Assembly: GCA_958510875.1 (NCBI GenBank)
Contig: OY294067.1
Span: forward strand, 32,476,912-32,540,911
Source of the DNA: Endomychus coccineus
Taxonomy: Eukaryota > Arthropoda > Insecta > Coleoptera > Endomychidae
Direction of reading: 5' to 3'
DNA length: 64,000 nt
Positions 54,889 through 64,000 of this stretch are shown here, one piece after another. Positions within the stretch are counted from its first letter, which is position 1. Every line of letters begins with the position of its first letter. Position numbers and translations under genes: made by a program. The notes under the pieces are model-generated. The model was not told the origin of the DNA. It made no database searches and was given only the letters and a program-made list of their open reading frames with translations.

Positions 54889-57783
54889 CCTCTAATATAC
54901 TTACTTTACTTTAGTTACGAATTGCAGTCCACGTTTCGTAAAGTTTTGAACAGTGCAGCCAAAAGCAATCTTCCACTGTCAGTCGCGTAGATGACGTTGA
55001 CTCACCTGAAAAAACAATTGCTATTACAATCCTAATTAGCTGAAGTCAATATAGCACAGTTAGATATCTAAGTTCAGTCGTAACATTGTATATTAGGAAT
55101 TGATACTCATGAAGAAAGAGAAACTCAATTTGTTACTCTTACTTCAAGTCCAACTAACTTTCTTATAATATCAGAAAATAAATATAATGTTATTGACGCC
55201 AAATTAAATTATTATATTAAATTTTCAAAAGAAGTAAGTACGTGATTTGTCATCAAACTTAATTGATAACCATCACATCTGAATCTAGCGAACTTGTCCT
55301 TTGCCTTGTTCTTTTATTTCATTTCATATTCCCCTTTCCGTATACTTATACCTACTTCTCCTCTACTTTTCTCTTAGATATAATAAATATGAAATAACTA
55401 TATGTTCATTTTTCGATGCAGTTTCGATATTCATCATAAATAATGCGGTGAACAAATATTATTGTTCCAATACAGTGTTAGTAAAAATATATTTAAACTA
55501 ACACTTTATTTGTAAAAGCAGTTTCTTTGCAGCATTTCTCAAAGTTTGATAATGGTGCGATGAACACCGAAATGCAGTTTTTAATCATGTTACAATAAAG
55601 ATTTTTCTTTATTTAAATAAAATAGCTATCAAAAGTTAAATTTTTACTAATTTAATAAATAAATGTAACTATACTTTAGCTAACACCGTAGCTTCTTAAA
55701 ACAAACATTACAAAGTTTAAAATTGTTACATAAAAGCTAACCTAATATATAATTTTAATGATATCTTAGTAGATAAGATTACTGGAATTTTACCTAATTG
55801 GGTTCAACCCTTCGAGGGATTAAACCATGAACTGGTAACAAACGGAACTCCTTATTATATTAATTCAACAATGGCGAATTATTGAGTATTAGTTGATCGT
55901 TCAATAGGAGATCGGACTTCTTATATTTATTAATCACTAGGGATTCTAGCATTATTTATTAACGGTTTTGGAATATGCAATGAAGTTGATTTAATTTTTT
56001 TTTCTCGAAAACCATTCGATGTACAGGAAAAACTCTAGAGTCTAATGTTGTTAAGAAAGGATAAAAATCACGAAAAAATTGTTTTCTTCAAAAAAAGCTG
56101 TGGCGTAAATTATCTCACAATAACATAGTGTACGTAGATTATATCCGAGAAAGTGATGGTTCACCTTTCAGACTCATCAGCATTTAAAACATAAAAACCG
56201 CTGTCTCATACCTTTTGCAGGCAGTCCTGATACAAATCTTCATACTCAATTATACTAAACCGTCGTACCATCAAAAATTTTGAACAAATATGTTTTGAAA
56301 AAGGGTCTTTGCGATTTCAAAAAGTTTTAATTGGCGCAGTCGGCAGGATTATTAATTTTTGGTTGATATGGGATTGGTTGTGATGGGAATGTTATTTCTT
56401 TGATTGAAATTAGACGTTGAAGATTAATTGGGATAACGAGACTGATTAGCCATTTGATAATTGAATGGTGATATTGATTGCTAGGTCTAAGCCACTAGCT
56501 TTGCATTGCCTGTTAATTTGTTCAAAAGAGACTTTAATAAGTACGTATTCTGAAAATTCGTAGAATGTGCAATATCATAAAATTCACTTATAATACTATC
56601 ACAAATATTCATAAATTTGTTACTAAGGAAACACTCTATATTTCGGAGAAAATTTAGTGGTTGTTAAAATGATTTTTATAAGTTTCTGAGATATCTTAAC
56701 TGATGGGTCTGTTACATTAAAGGTTATTTTTCCTACGAATTTCAATGAAAGAATATAACTTAGGGGCTTTCGGATTCATGAGAGTGAAACTGTATTTTTC
56801 TTTCAGGCTAACAAGACTATTATTATGTACCAGAAACTTTTTGGTTTCTTCCTGATACTTACCTGGGTCTGATTTTAACTTTTCGTTATTACGGTATTTG
56901 AAAGTTTTATCGATATAGTAATTGCTGTAGATAGCAATAAAGGAAATTCAGTTCCTTTATCTACTCGTATATGATATAGTTAATAAATGATTTCTGTTTG
57001 ATAGACTGGCCATTGGAACTTTAGAGTTTACAAATCTAAGGTTTAAAAATGATGCGTGAGTGTCAAAACTGCAGTCATAGTTATTTTCGTTCCAATAAAA
57101 AAATATTCTCATTATACCATTAAAAACAATGGAAAAGGAATCCTAGAACTGTTATCTTATTGTAAATGCTTCTTTTAAGCTGGAACTACTTTTGTAAAGT
57201 ATGTACTAAATATTCCAACCTCGCAAAACATTGCATATTAAAAAATTATTAAAATATTTACAAGAAAGTTTGCGGGTTTGATAATTATAAAAGTTAGTCT
57301 CACGCTAATATTTGCGAGGTACTTTGAACATCATCCGGACTCACGAGTAAATGTATCATCCTGTTATCCCTGTACTACCTACTTTGTAATTATTTAATTT
57401 GCATGGTAAGTGATAGGTATAGCCGACCCGGACTCGCTTCGCGAACTTCTACTTTGGCTACGCTGGGTTTTGCCTGCCTAATACACCTACTAACTTATTC
57501 TTTCTCATTAATGCATTCTCTTTCCCTGTGTATTAAAATTTAGGTTTAAATTAAGTTACGATGCGGTTATTACGTTAGAGAAGTTTAAGTTTTAATCCAA
57601 TATCATCGCAATGTTGAGTAATGAATATGTTAACATGCTATCATTATGATAGAAGGGAAATTAATCACATACAAAGTGATAAAGTGTAATTCACATCAAA
57701 AATTATTATCCTTTATGGCAGCCATAATCTCTGTGAGAATATGTATGTATCTAACTGCCAGCATCTTCCGATTCTTTCGTTTA
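54889..57783. other. Long stretch without recognised features
   Basis: No coding motif, TIR or tRNA-like structure could be supported. 55600-55760 and 56980-57300 are very AT-rich. A less AT-rich patch near 57420-57480 (CGACCCGGACTCGCTTCGCG) is unassigned. Confidence 0.45.
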
Positions 57784-58240
57784 CGAGGGCAAGGTGAGGG
57801 CAAAGTCCCTGAGAAATGAAACAACAAATATTACGTCTCAACATAATTTCCTTGTAGCCCGATATACGTCTACAACGTTTTTCTAATTTTTCCATCCCTT
57901 CCAAATAATACGATTTAAGCAATCCTTCGAAATAGGCGTTTGTTTCAGCGATAACCTCACCGTTGGAGGCAAATGTCTTTCAGCAGAGCCATTTCTTCAA
58001 GTTTGGAAATAGATAAAAATCGCAGGCGGCCAAATCCGGAGATTACGGTGAATGACGAACCAATTCGTAGCGCAGTTCATGCAATTTTGATATTGCGACT
58101 GTGACCTGTGCGCCGGTGCGTTGTCCTAGTGGAAGAGCACTTTTCCTTTGCCAAAAGCGGCCGTTTTCGCCTTAAATCGATCGAACAGCTTCGAATCGAT
58201 CGAACAGCTCTGCATAATATATATTTTGGAAAACATAAAT
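57784..58240 (-). pseudogene. mariner transposase pseudogene, copy 2 (3' third)
   Basis: On the minus strand it starts near VYYAELFDRF, then KAKTAAFGKGKVLFH, a stop in place of Q, DNAPAHRSQSQYQNC (second catalytic Asp), FVIHRNLRIWPP region, CDFYLFPNLKKWL (third Asp kept), SLKQTPISKDCLNRIIWKG, and a terminal UTR with 3' TIR CCCTCACCTTGCCCTCG next to TA at 57782-57783. A 16-bp tandem duplication (58175-58190 and 58194-58209) disrupts the RF region. Same family as copy 1 (47355-48523). Confidence 0.8.
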
Positions 58241-58635
58241 ATATCGTAGAAACATAATATTTTTTATGACAGAATCAACCAACATTAGGCTGGGGACTGA
58301 GCGAATTCAAGAGCAGCATGTTGAGAACTCGAAAGCCAACTATCTTGGCAAATGCAACTTCCAGTAGGAGAAGACCTTTAGTTTCTCGGGAATTGACATC
58401 CTCGACAATCGCAGAGAAATATGATTCCCTCCTGGACAAAAGATTGGCCATTGCAGACATGGAATTAAAAAAAAGGTCAAAATGATGTGAAATGGCAGCT
58501 TGAACCTCATGAGGGAAGCCCTGCTCTTAGATTTAGAGATAAAGAAACAAACACTTGTTAATTTGAAAGCAAAACAGTAATTTTATAATTTTTAATCAGA
58601 AGTAGTAAGAATCTATGTAAAAGACCACTATAAAT
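58241..58635. other. No gene seen
   Basis: The minus-strand ORF 58275-58460 has no motif. Confidence 0.4.
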
Positions 58636-58985
58636 AAGAAATAATCACCCTTATCTACTAAAAATACTAGTAAAGTACTGATGACCTCTCGGCTACCAAG
58701 TAGCCATCATCAGAGTAAACTAAATTATGAATCAAAATGTTCCTGTTTAAATACTATTAGGGGATAATAATGTAAACAAAGGGTTACCGTCAGCTGGAGA
58801 TAAATCGGAATTTAATACATTGCTTTTTCGTTTATACATTTCCATCCCTTCTAAATTACCTAGAAATTTGTCTGTACTGTGTTTTAAAAGTGATAAACTT
58901 TCTTGAGAAATGGTGTGACCTGTATTTAAAATATGTTCGGCTATCGCTTATTTTTCACTATTATTTTTCTTTATATGGGCAAAAT
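58636..58985 (-). pseudogene. Penelope-like family 2: GIY-YIG C-terminus, 3' UTR and hairpin
   Basis: Minus strand: AHIKKNNSEK, stop, AIAEHILNTGHTISQESLSL, LEGMEMYKRKSNVLNS (conserved Glu in EMYK), DLSPADGNPLFTLLSP and stop. About 60 bp further is a structured element at about 58675-58722: CTGATGA, T, GGCTAC/GTAGCC stem with TTG loop, GAGA, then a GTAC. This has hammerhead core order, but GAAA has become GAGA and I cannot pair stem I. The terminal 40 bp match the ends of the foldback at 6025-6180. Confidence 0.65.
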
Positions 58986-59655
58986 GTTCCTTATAACGAG
59001 TTGAAACGATTCCTTCCCGGAATCGCAGGCATCCACTTTTTTCTCATTTCTGCATCTTTTGGCACTTTAAAAACAGAAGTTTTTTGTTTTGCACTTTTGT
59101 ACCCCGTTTTGCATTTCGGCACAACGCACGGTTTTATTTTTGCTGAAAACGCAGGTATTCCTTCTGTTTACAAGTTAACTGTCAAATGTCACAGAATACT
59201 CTTCATAGAGATCAAGATGATACTCTTACGTGACGCCCACGGTCGTACATCCCTACGTGACGACTTTTGGTACTACGCGCACTTGGACGCGTAAGCGACT
59301 CACTGCTCAGATAGGAAACAGCCTCGAGTTTCCAGACCTGTCTATACGACCGTGACCGTGGCTTCCCCATCCTCTTGTAAAACGTACTGTGTGTCAACCA
59401 TAGAGATAATATATTGATATAATTATTATATCCATAATACCTATATGGTGCCAACATCTGGGGTATTTAGCTTGGGTCAGTCACACTGAACAAATAGTTG
59501 TTCTATGCTGAGCAAGTCAATCAGCGACATAGAAGTATTATATTACAGCGTTAAGATCCGAGATTTATTTCGTCGGCTAGGAAAATTAATCTATCGCAAA
59601 AACAAACTTTCAACGAATCATTAACCTAGTATTCCCGAATATATATAAAAATTTG
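58986..59655. other. No recognised gene; 134-codon ORF at 58890-59294 is mostly shadow
   Basis: The first third of that plus-strand ORF is antisense to the PLE fragment; the rest has no motif. Confidence 0.4.
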
Positions 59656-59728
59656 AAATAAAGATTCTTGACTCAGTATGAAAATTCTCAGGGACATAGG
59701 TCGCATCAACACTTTGTTTTGTGTTTTC

Positions 59729-59770
59729 GTCTTCGCGTGCGTTTCGGTCTCACGATCATCATCAGAAGAC
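59729..59770 (-). ncRNA. Decayed hammerhead motif
   Basis: Minus strand: GTCTT, CTGATGA, T, GATC/GACC stem II with one mismatch, GAAA, then GCG where the cleavage triplet should be GTA, and AAGAC. Loss of the U at the triplet predicts no cleavage. Confidence 0.65.
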
Positions 59771-59957
59771 TTATTATGTCTAAAACGTGATTTCTTAAAA
59801 CTAATTATATTAGCACAAAGCGTCCATATCGCACCAATTTCAATAAAAAATGCTCATGTCGCCGAAACGAACAGAGCCACGAATAATCGAAATTTTAGCA
59901 CATCAGTGTTTCAAGTATAAAATATGACAAGAATCCACTATTCAATAATATTCTTAT

Positions 59958-60275
59958 AATATACAGGCGTATGTTGGTATAGTGTCTCAACGACTGGAAT
60001 CTCTAAGCAATATTTACAAAAAAGACTGTATGGTCATAAGTCTAGCACAAGAAACAAAAACTTAGAAAATTCCACCGCCCTTGCTAAACACTGCTTTGAT
60101 TATCAATTCGATTACAAAAACGTTATAGTTTAACTATGGAAACCAATAATTATAAAATATCTATTCTGGAGATGATTCACATAAAATGTGACTCCAAATC
60201 TGTAAATCATAGAACTGATATTCAGACATTAAGTCAGATTTATACTTACTTAATTAATTAAAACACTTGCAAATT
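59958..60275 (+). pseudogene. GIY-YIG endonuclease region of the family 1 Penelope copy
   Basis: Pieces: YVGIVSQRLES (YIG equivalent), LQKRLYGHKSSTRNKNLENS then TALAKHCFDYQFDYKN (variable core), and NNYKISILEMIHIKCDSKS with the conserved Glu. Then VNHRTDIQTLSQIYTYLIN and a stop. The catalytic arginine helix survives only after a frameshift. Order equals that at 7553-7845. Nonfunctional. Confidence 0.75.
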
Positions 60276-60665
60276 CCTACATGCGTCTTTATAATGTTGA
60301 AAGTACATTTTAGGAAGAATGCTCAAAAGTATTGTTCCAATATAGGTCTGCAACCTTTTTCAAGTACCTCATAAATCGTAACATCTGGTTCGAGAGTAGA
60401 TACTGACGTTCCATTAATTAACGTAATAGTTTTGCTCTTCAGTCGTAAGGAGACTATACTAACATGCGTTTGTGTATTATGAGAATATTACTAAATAGTG
60501 GATTCTTGATATATTTTATACTTGAAACATTGATGTGGTACAATTTCGACTATTCATGGTTCTGTTCGTTTCGGCGACGTGGGTATTTTTAATTGAAATT
60601 GGTGCGATAAGTACGCTTTGTGCTAATACAATCAGTTTTAAGAAATCCCGTTTTGGACACAATCA

Positions 60666-60699
60666 GTCTTCTCATGATGACCGAAACGTACGTGAAGAC
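60666..60699 (+). ncRNA. Hammerhead remnant lacking stem II
   Basis: GTCTT, CTCATGATGA (core G changed to C), CCGAAAC, GTAC, GTG, AAGAC. Most of stem II is deleted. Outer pairing is kept. Confidence 0.6.
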
Positions 60700-60779
60700 T
60701 AAAATAAGAAACATAAGTGTTAATGTGACCTATTTCCCGAGAATTTATATATAAAATCAGTAAACCACTAGTGAATCGT

Positions 60780-61066
60780 TCCAATCGATGGTGAGGAGTC
60801 CCCATAATGTTTAACAAGCGATGTTTTGGTTTGCGTAATATGTTTTCCACCCAACAAATAATGTTTAATCAAGACGCGAAATTCACTTTTGTCCATGTTT
60901 ACAAGAATCTTCAAGGTTGCTTGCTTTCGAACAGAACTGAACGACATATCAGTGTGAAAATTTTAATGCGTTCTAGTTAAAGATGGTACAGCACAAATGT
61001 CACATGAGATTTCCGTTTGTGACGCCATCTGTTTTATTTTTCAGGAACTTTTCACCTTGCCCTCGT
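60780..61066 (-). pseudogene. mariner 5' end, copy 3
   Basis: Read on the minus strand, the 5' TIR (CGAGGGCAAGGTGAAAAGTT and CCTGAAAAAT) ends near 61066; a UTR of about 150 bp leads to a start MDKSEFRVLIKHYLLGGKHI, then TQTK, SLVKHYGDSSPSIG, where it is cut. This supplies the 5' TIR and N-terminus missing from copy 1. Its cut edge lies about 15 bp from the end of the Penelope copy. Confidence 0.8.
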
Positions 61067-61559
61067 TTTTTTGCCCGATAGTTATATCTGTTTCTTACCT
61101 TTATTTCATAATATCTGCTCTAAACATATCATCGATGCAACATTGAGGTTCCTTCTGTAAACGCAGCCTGTTGTGTTTCAGGCCCAACCACAAAACTTCT
61201 TAGATTGAAACCTTCGTCTCTTCGGGCAAGAAGTGGCAGATACAATATCTTATGTCTATTGCTGTAGCTATATTGTATTCATATACTGAGTGAATTAGAG
61301 CATGATGAGAAGTAATTTTCAATATTTGAAGAAGAACCGAACCCTTCAGATGGTAAGAAAAATACAGAACACTAAAAATCACCAAAAAAAAATTATGAAT
61401 TTTCATCCTTCAGTAATTAATAAATTCCATAATTTCTCTTCTAAATCTGCAATACAACTAGTTTATACAGAGATAGATGTGATAACAATCCAAAAACCGT
61501 CCAGACAACACCTTTGATAAAGTTTCGGACTTCAACAAATCGATTGTGAGTCTAGTTCA
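61067..61559. other. No gene seen
   Basis: Overlapping ORFs 61200-61406 (minus) and 61302-61517 (plus) lack motifs. Confidence 0.4.
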
Positions 61560-61915
61560 AAATATCATGTGGGTTAAACTGGGAAGAACATCTTAACTCG
61601 GCATAAGGAACATATTGCCCATATAAAGAAAAACAAAGGTGAAAACTCAGCGATAGCCGAACATATTCCAAATAAAGGTCACACCATTCCTCAAGAGAGT
61701 TTATCACTTTTAAGACTAATAAAAATAATTTATCAAATTCCGATTTATCTCCAGCTGGAGGTAACCACTTGTTTGCATTATTATCCCAAAATAGTATTTA
61801 AACAGGCACATTTTGATTCATAAGGTGATTTCCTTTAATGATGGCTACTTGGTAGCCGAGAAGTCTTCTGTACTTTACCAGAATTTTTAGTGGATAAGGA
61901 TAATAATTTCTTATT
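61560..61915 (+). pseudogene. Penelope-like family 2: GIY-YIG region, 3' UTR and terminus
   Basis: Plus strand: YHVG then a stop then TGKNILTRHKEHIAHIKKNK (YVG-x-TG and the catalytic-arginine helix), GENSAIAEHIPNKGHTIPQE and SLSLLRL, with LQLEVTTCLHYYPK in the position of the family tail. Then a 3' UTR with AATGATGGCTACTTGGTAGC (61834-61853; core CTGATGA mutated) and the family end GTGGATAAGGATAATAATTT. It lies in the opposite orientation to copies at 1921 and 58636. Confidence 0.7.
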
Positions 61916-62284
61916 TATAAGAATTTGCATGTTTCTGAGAGAATATAGTGAATGTCAGTTAAATCACAATATTCAGATGGTAGCTAAGAATGAGGAACTA
62001 ATACACCAAGCCTGCCTCGCCTGCTGTTTGGATTCAAGGAATACTGAAGACCCAGCGTCGAATTTGACTACAAACGTTCATGAAAATACGGATAAATGTA
62101 GCAAAGATCAGTTACAGAAAGACCGGATTCATTTGCTTTAAAAAAAAGTTGGATTGTTTCCAAGCAATGACAGCTCTTGTTAATCAACTCCGCAATCTGA
62201 TATTGTGTGGAAAGAAAATTAAGTACCTGGGAGTGAATGATTTCTCAACACAATAGCAGTCAAAATGTCAAATCCAGAGGAACA

Positions 62285-62745
62285 TCCCAAAAATTTGAAA
62301 ATGGAAGATGATTTACACAAAACGTGACTCTAAGTCTGTACATCATAGAACAGAGGTTCGATCATTAAGTCAAAATTATGCTAATTTAAATAATTAAAAC
62401 CCTTGCAAATTCTTACATACTTCTTTATAATATTGAAAGTATATTTCAGCTAGAATGCTGAAAAAGCAATATTTCTAGTAAGGTCTGACAACCTTTTCCC
62501 ATTACCTCATAAATCTTTAACGTATGGTTCGAAAGTACATACTTAGTTTCAGTATTATTCAAACATTGCATGAGATGACTTCTAATATCAGAAGTAGATT
62601 GCTATGCATTGGCTTCTTGATACATATTCATATACTTAAAACATTAATGTGTTACAATTGCGATTACTCGTGTTTCTGTTCGTTTCGGCAACGTGGGCAT
62701 TTTTAATTGAAAATAATGTGATAAGGACGCTTTATGCTCGATACA
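62285..62745 (+). pseudogene. Penelope-like family 1: GIY-YIG end and 3' UTR fragment
   Basis: GAAGATGATTTACACAAAAC, ACTCTAAGTCTGTACATCATAG and onward follows 60165-60640 almost to the base order, through TCTGTTCGTTTCGGCAACGT to GACGCTTTATGCTCGATAC. It stops just before the hammerhead zone. The coding part is only the last 40 codons of the endonuclease and is frame-broken. Confidence 0.65.
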
Positions 62746-64000
62746 TCGTTAGCGAATGATATTTGTGGATACAGGAATCAACAGATTTACGAAGAAACAA
62801 ACAAATATTGAAGCGCGAAGTGAAACAGCTCGTCGATTCCATTTAAAAATAATAATTTCCGAAAAAACAATTGAATATGAAACGAAGCAATTATCATTAT
62901 TGCTTAGCATGAATTCATAATAATCGATTAGAGTCCCTTCAAAGTAATGACACATTAATTTCTATTACCTTGAGCATATAATGAATGGCGTGATATTACA
63001 ATTAAATAACGCTTGACTTGAGAGAGTTTATTTTAAAACTGTTGACCTACTTATAAAGAATTTCCTAAATTTAATTGAAGAGGTCAAGAAATCAATTTAC
63101 TCGGAATTCGTACCAATATATTGAATTCATCTCACTGGCAGAAACTGTTCATTTATTGTACAAATATAACAATAGAAGATACATGATGCTGAGAGGAAAG
63201 ACCAGCCGTTGAAATCTCCCTTTCTCGTACGATGATTCTGTAGGTCAATGACAGTAACAATAATAATTGTGAATGATTGTTGTATTACTGGTTGCAGAAT
63301 GTTGACTAGTTTGTAATCCACTCAGAGAGTTTCTTGTACGTTAAGTATTTATACGTGAACTGTTACAACAGAGTATTGGCGGACCTGATATTTCTCAGGA
63401 AAACAATGCAGATAAGCTCGAACTCCGTTCAGTTCCATATAAATGTAAACCAAAATTTAAGGTAGTCTCATAAAATAACCTGTAGGAAAACTATGGTCCG
63501 CTTTTTTGTTGAGTTTAGTTCCATTAAATTAATCGTATTCCGATTTAACATAATAATACTATGTTTAATCTAGAAAATGAAGCCGGAAAAAAGTAATAAA
63601 GTATGAATTTTTTTCCAATGGATGGATTTTTATGAAATATATTGTTTGGGTTCCTGGATAGTAGGTGTTGCAATCAGAAAGCCCCACTCGAAAGTTAAGG
63701 AGTTAATGAGTAAACTGTTCTAACCTATAAAAACGTTGTTAAATAGAACAAAATGGTATATGTACATGGAGTACACTCTCATAATTTATTTGAAAAATTG
63801 CACCTTTTCCGAGTTATAGCCCTTTTAGACCGAAAAGAGTGGGGGTTAAACAATTACGTACAAGAGGAAATATGCAAAAATCATATTTTAAAATAATTAG
63901 ACATCATTTATTGCCGAAAAATACAAATTTTTTGTTCCAATCGCTTTTCTCGAAAATAAATATGTTTGACTTTTTGTCAAGAAACCGTAGCACTGTCAAG
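62746..64000. other. AT-rich DNA, no recognised feature
   Basis: Short ORFs only. GAGTTATAGCCC near 63810 and TTTGTTCCAATCGCTTTTCTCG near 63935 look like fragments of a repeat, but the window ends before this can be tested. Confidence 0.4.

Larger units (their letters stand above)
59656..60765 (+). mobile_element. Penelope-like element family 1, 1.1-kb copy with inverted ends
   Basis: The left arm (about 59660-59935) and right arm (about 60500-60765) are inverted copies of one another: both contain GAAACGAACAGAGCCACGAA/its complement, the hammerhead zone and the terminal TCTCGGGAAATAGGTC-type sequence. Between them lies a GIY-YIG region and 3' UTR (59958-60430). This ties the ribozyme-bearing foldbacks A and B to a Penelope coding region. 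An inverted, truncated partner copy upstream is a known outcome for PLE insertions, giving so-called pseudo-LTRs. Confidence 0.75.

Noticed and set aside
55740..55980. A nuclear copy of mitochondrial DNA or a PLE fragment
   Set aside because: Translation gave no mitochondrial or PLE motif that could be defended.

Overview
The window reads as a gene-poor, AT-rich stretch of an insect nuclear genome. The evidence is the mix of repeats (Penelope-like retroelements, mariner, hAT, Crypton-like, BEL/Pao, Jockey/CR1-type non-LTR elements and tRNA-derived SINEs) together with long blocks of degenerate (TTAGG)n, the canonical insect telomere motif. A beetle or other holometabolous insect is plausible, but the sequence does not fix the order. 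I see no convincing host gene: no long ORF, no recognisable spliced gene, no rRNA and no genuine tRNA. One short ORF (14743-14976) with a C2HC-like pattern is the only candidate not clearly tied to a repeat. Almost every recognisable coding stretch is a broken transposon.

Layout. 0-9 kb: Penelope-like (PLE) debris, including two small foldback elements (2878-3217 and 8350-8745), each carrying two outward-pointing hammerhead ribozyme motifs, plus RNase H, RT and GIY-YIG fragments. 9-10 kb: 3' end of a minus-strand non-LTR element. 10.8-12.7 kb and 30.5-32.4 kb: two sister hAT elements with TIRs and exact 8-bp target duplications. 16-17 kb: a third PLE-like repeat split by a SINE. 17.4-20.6 kb: non-LTR RT fragments and a MULE fragment. 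23.2-24.1 kb: a Crypton-like tyrosine recombinase pseudogene. 24-27 kb: non-LTR RNase H pieces and a PLE reverse transcriptase. 34.6-35.4 kb: a third, different hAT transposase. 36-37.6 kb: CR1-like copies. 39.1-41.3 kb: a satellite built from TTAGG blocks and a conserved spacer, interrupted by a 1.08-kb poly(A)-tailed insertion. 42.4-43.4 kb: a CR1-like RT split by a 0.6-kb TIR element. 44.3-46.2 kb: a degenerate tandem repeat split by a non-LTR 3' end. 47.4-53.3 kb: mariner, BEL/Pao and non-LTR copies. 54.3-54.9 kb: a TTAA-flanked TIR element. 57.8-62.7 kb: mariner fragments and PLE copies, one retaining inverted ends and a GIY-YIG region.

How the parts relate. Nothing here forms an operon or host pathway; the relationships are nesting and family membership. 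The most notable theme is the PLE set. Family 1 (2.9, 7.6, 8.4, 59.7 and 62.3 kb) carries 42-nt motifs matching the hammerhead ribozyme fold, which are known from PLE pseudo-LTRs. Four of the six copies look core-intact. In this window they sit as inverted pairs around tiny inserts, so transcripts from either strand would carry a ribozyme near the 3' end. Families 2 and 3 have related hairpins in various states of decay.

All calls come from reading the sequence and mental translation. No homology search or folding program was run, so element boundaries and clade names are approximate.
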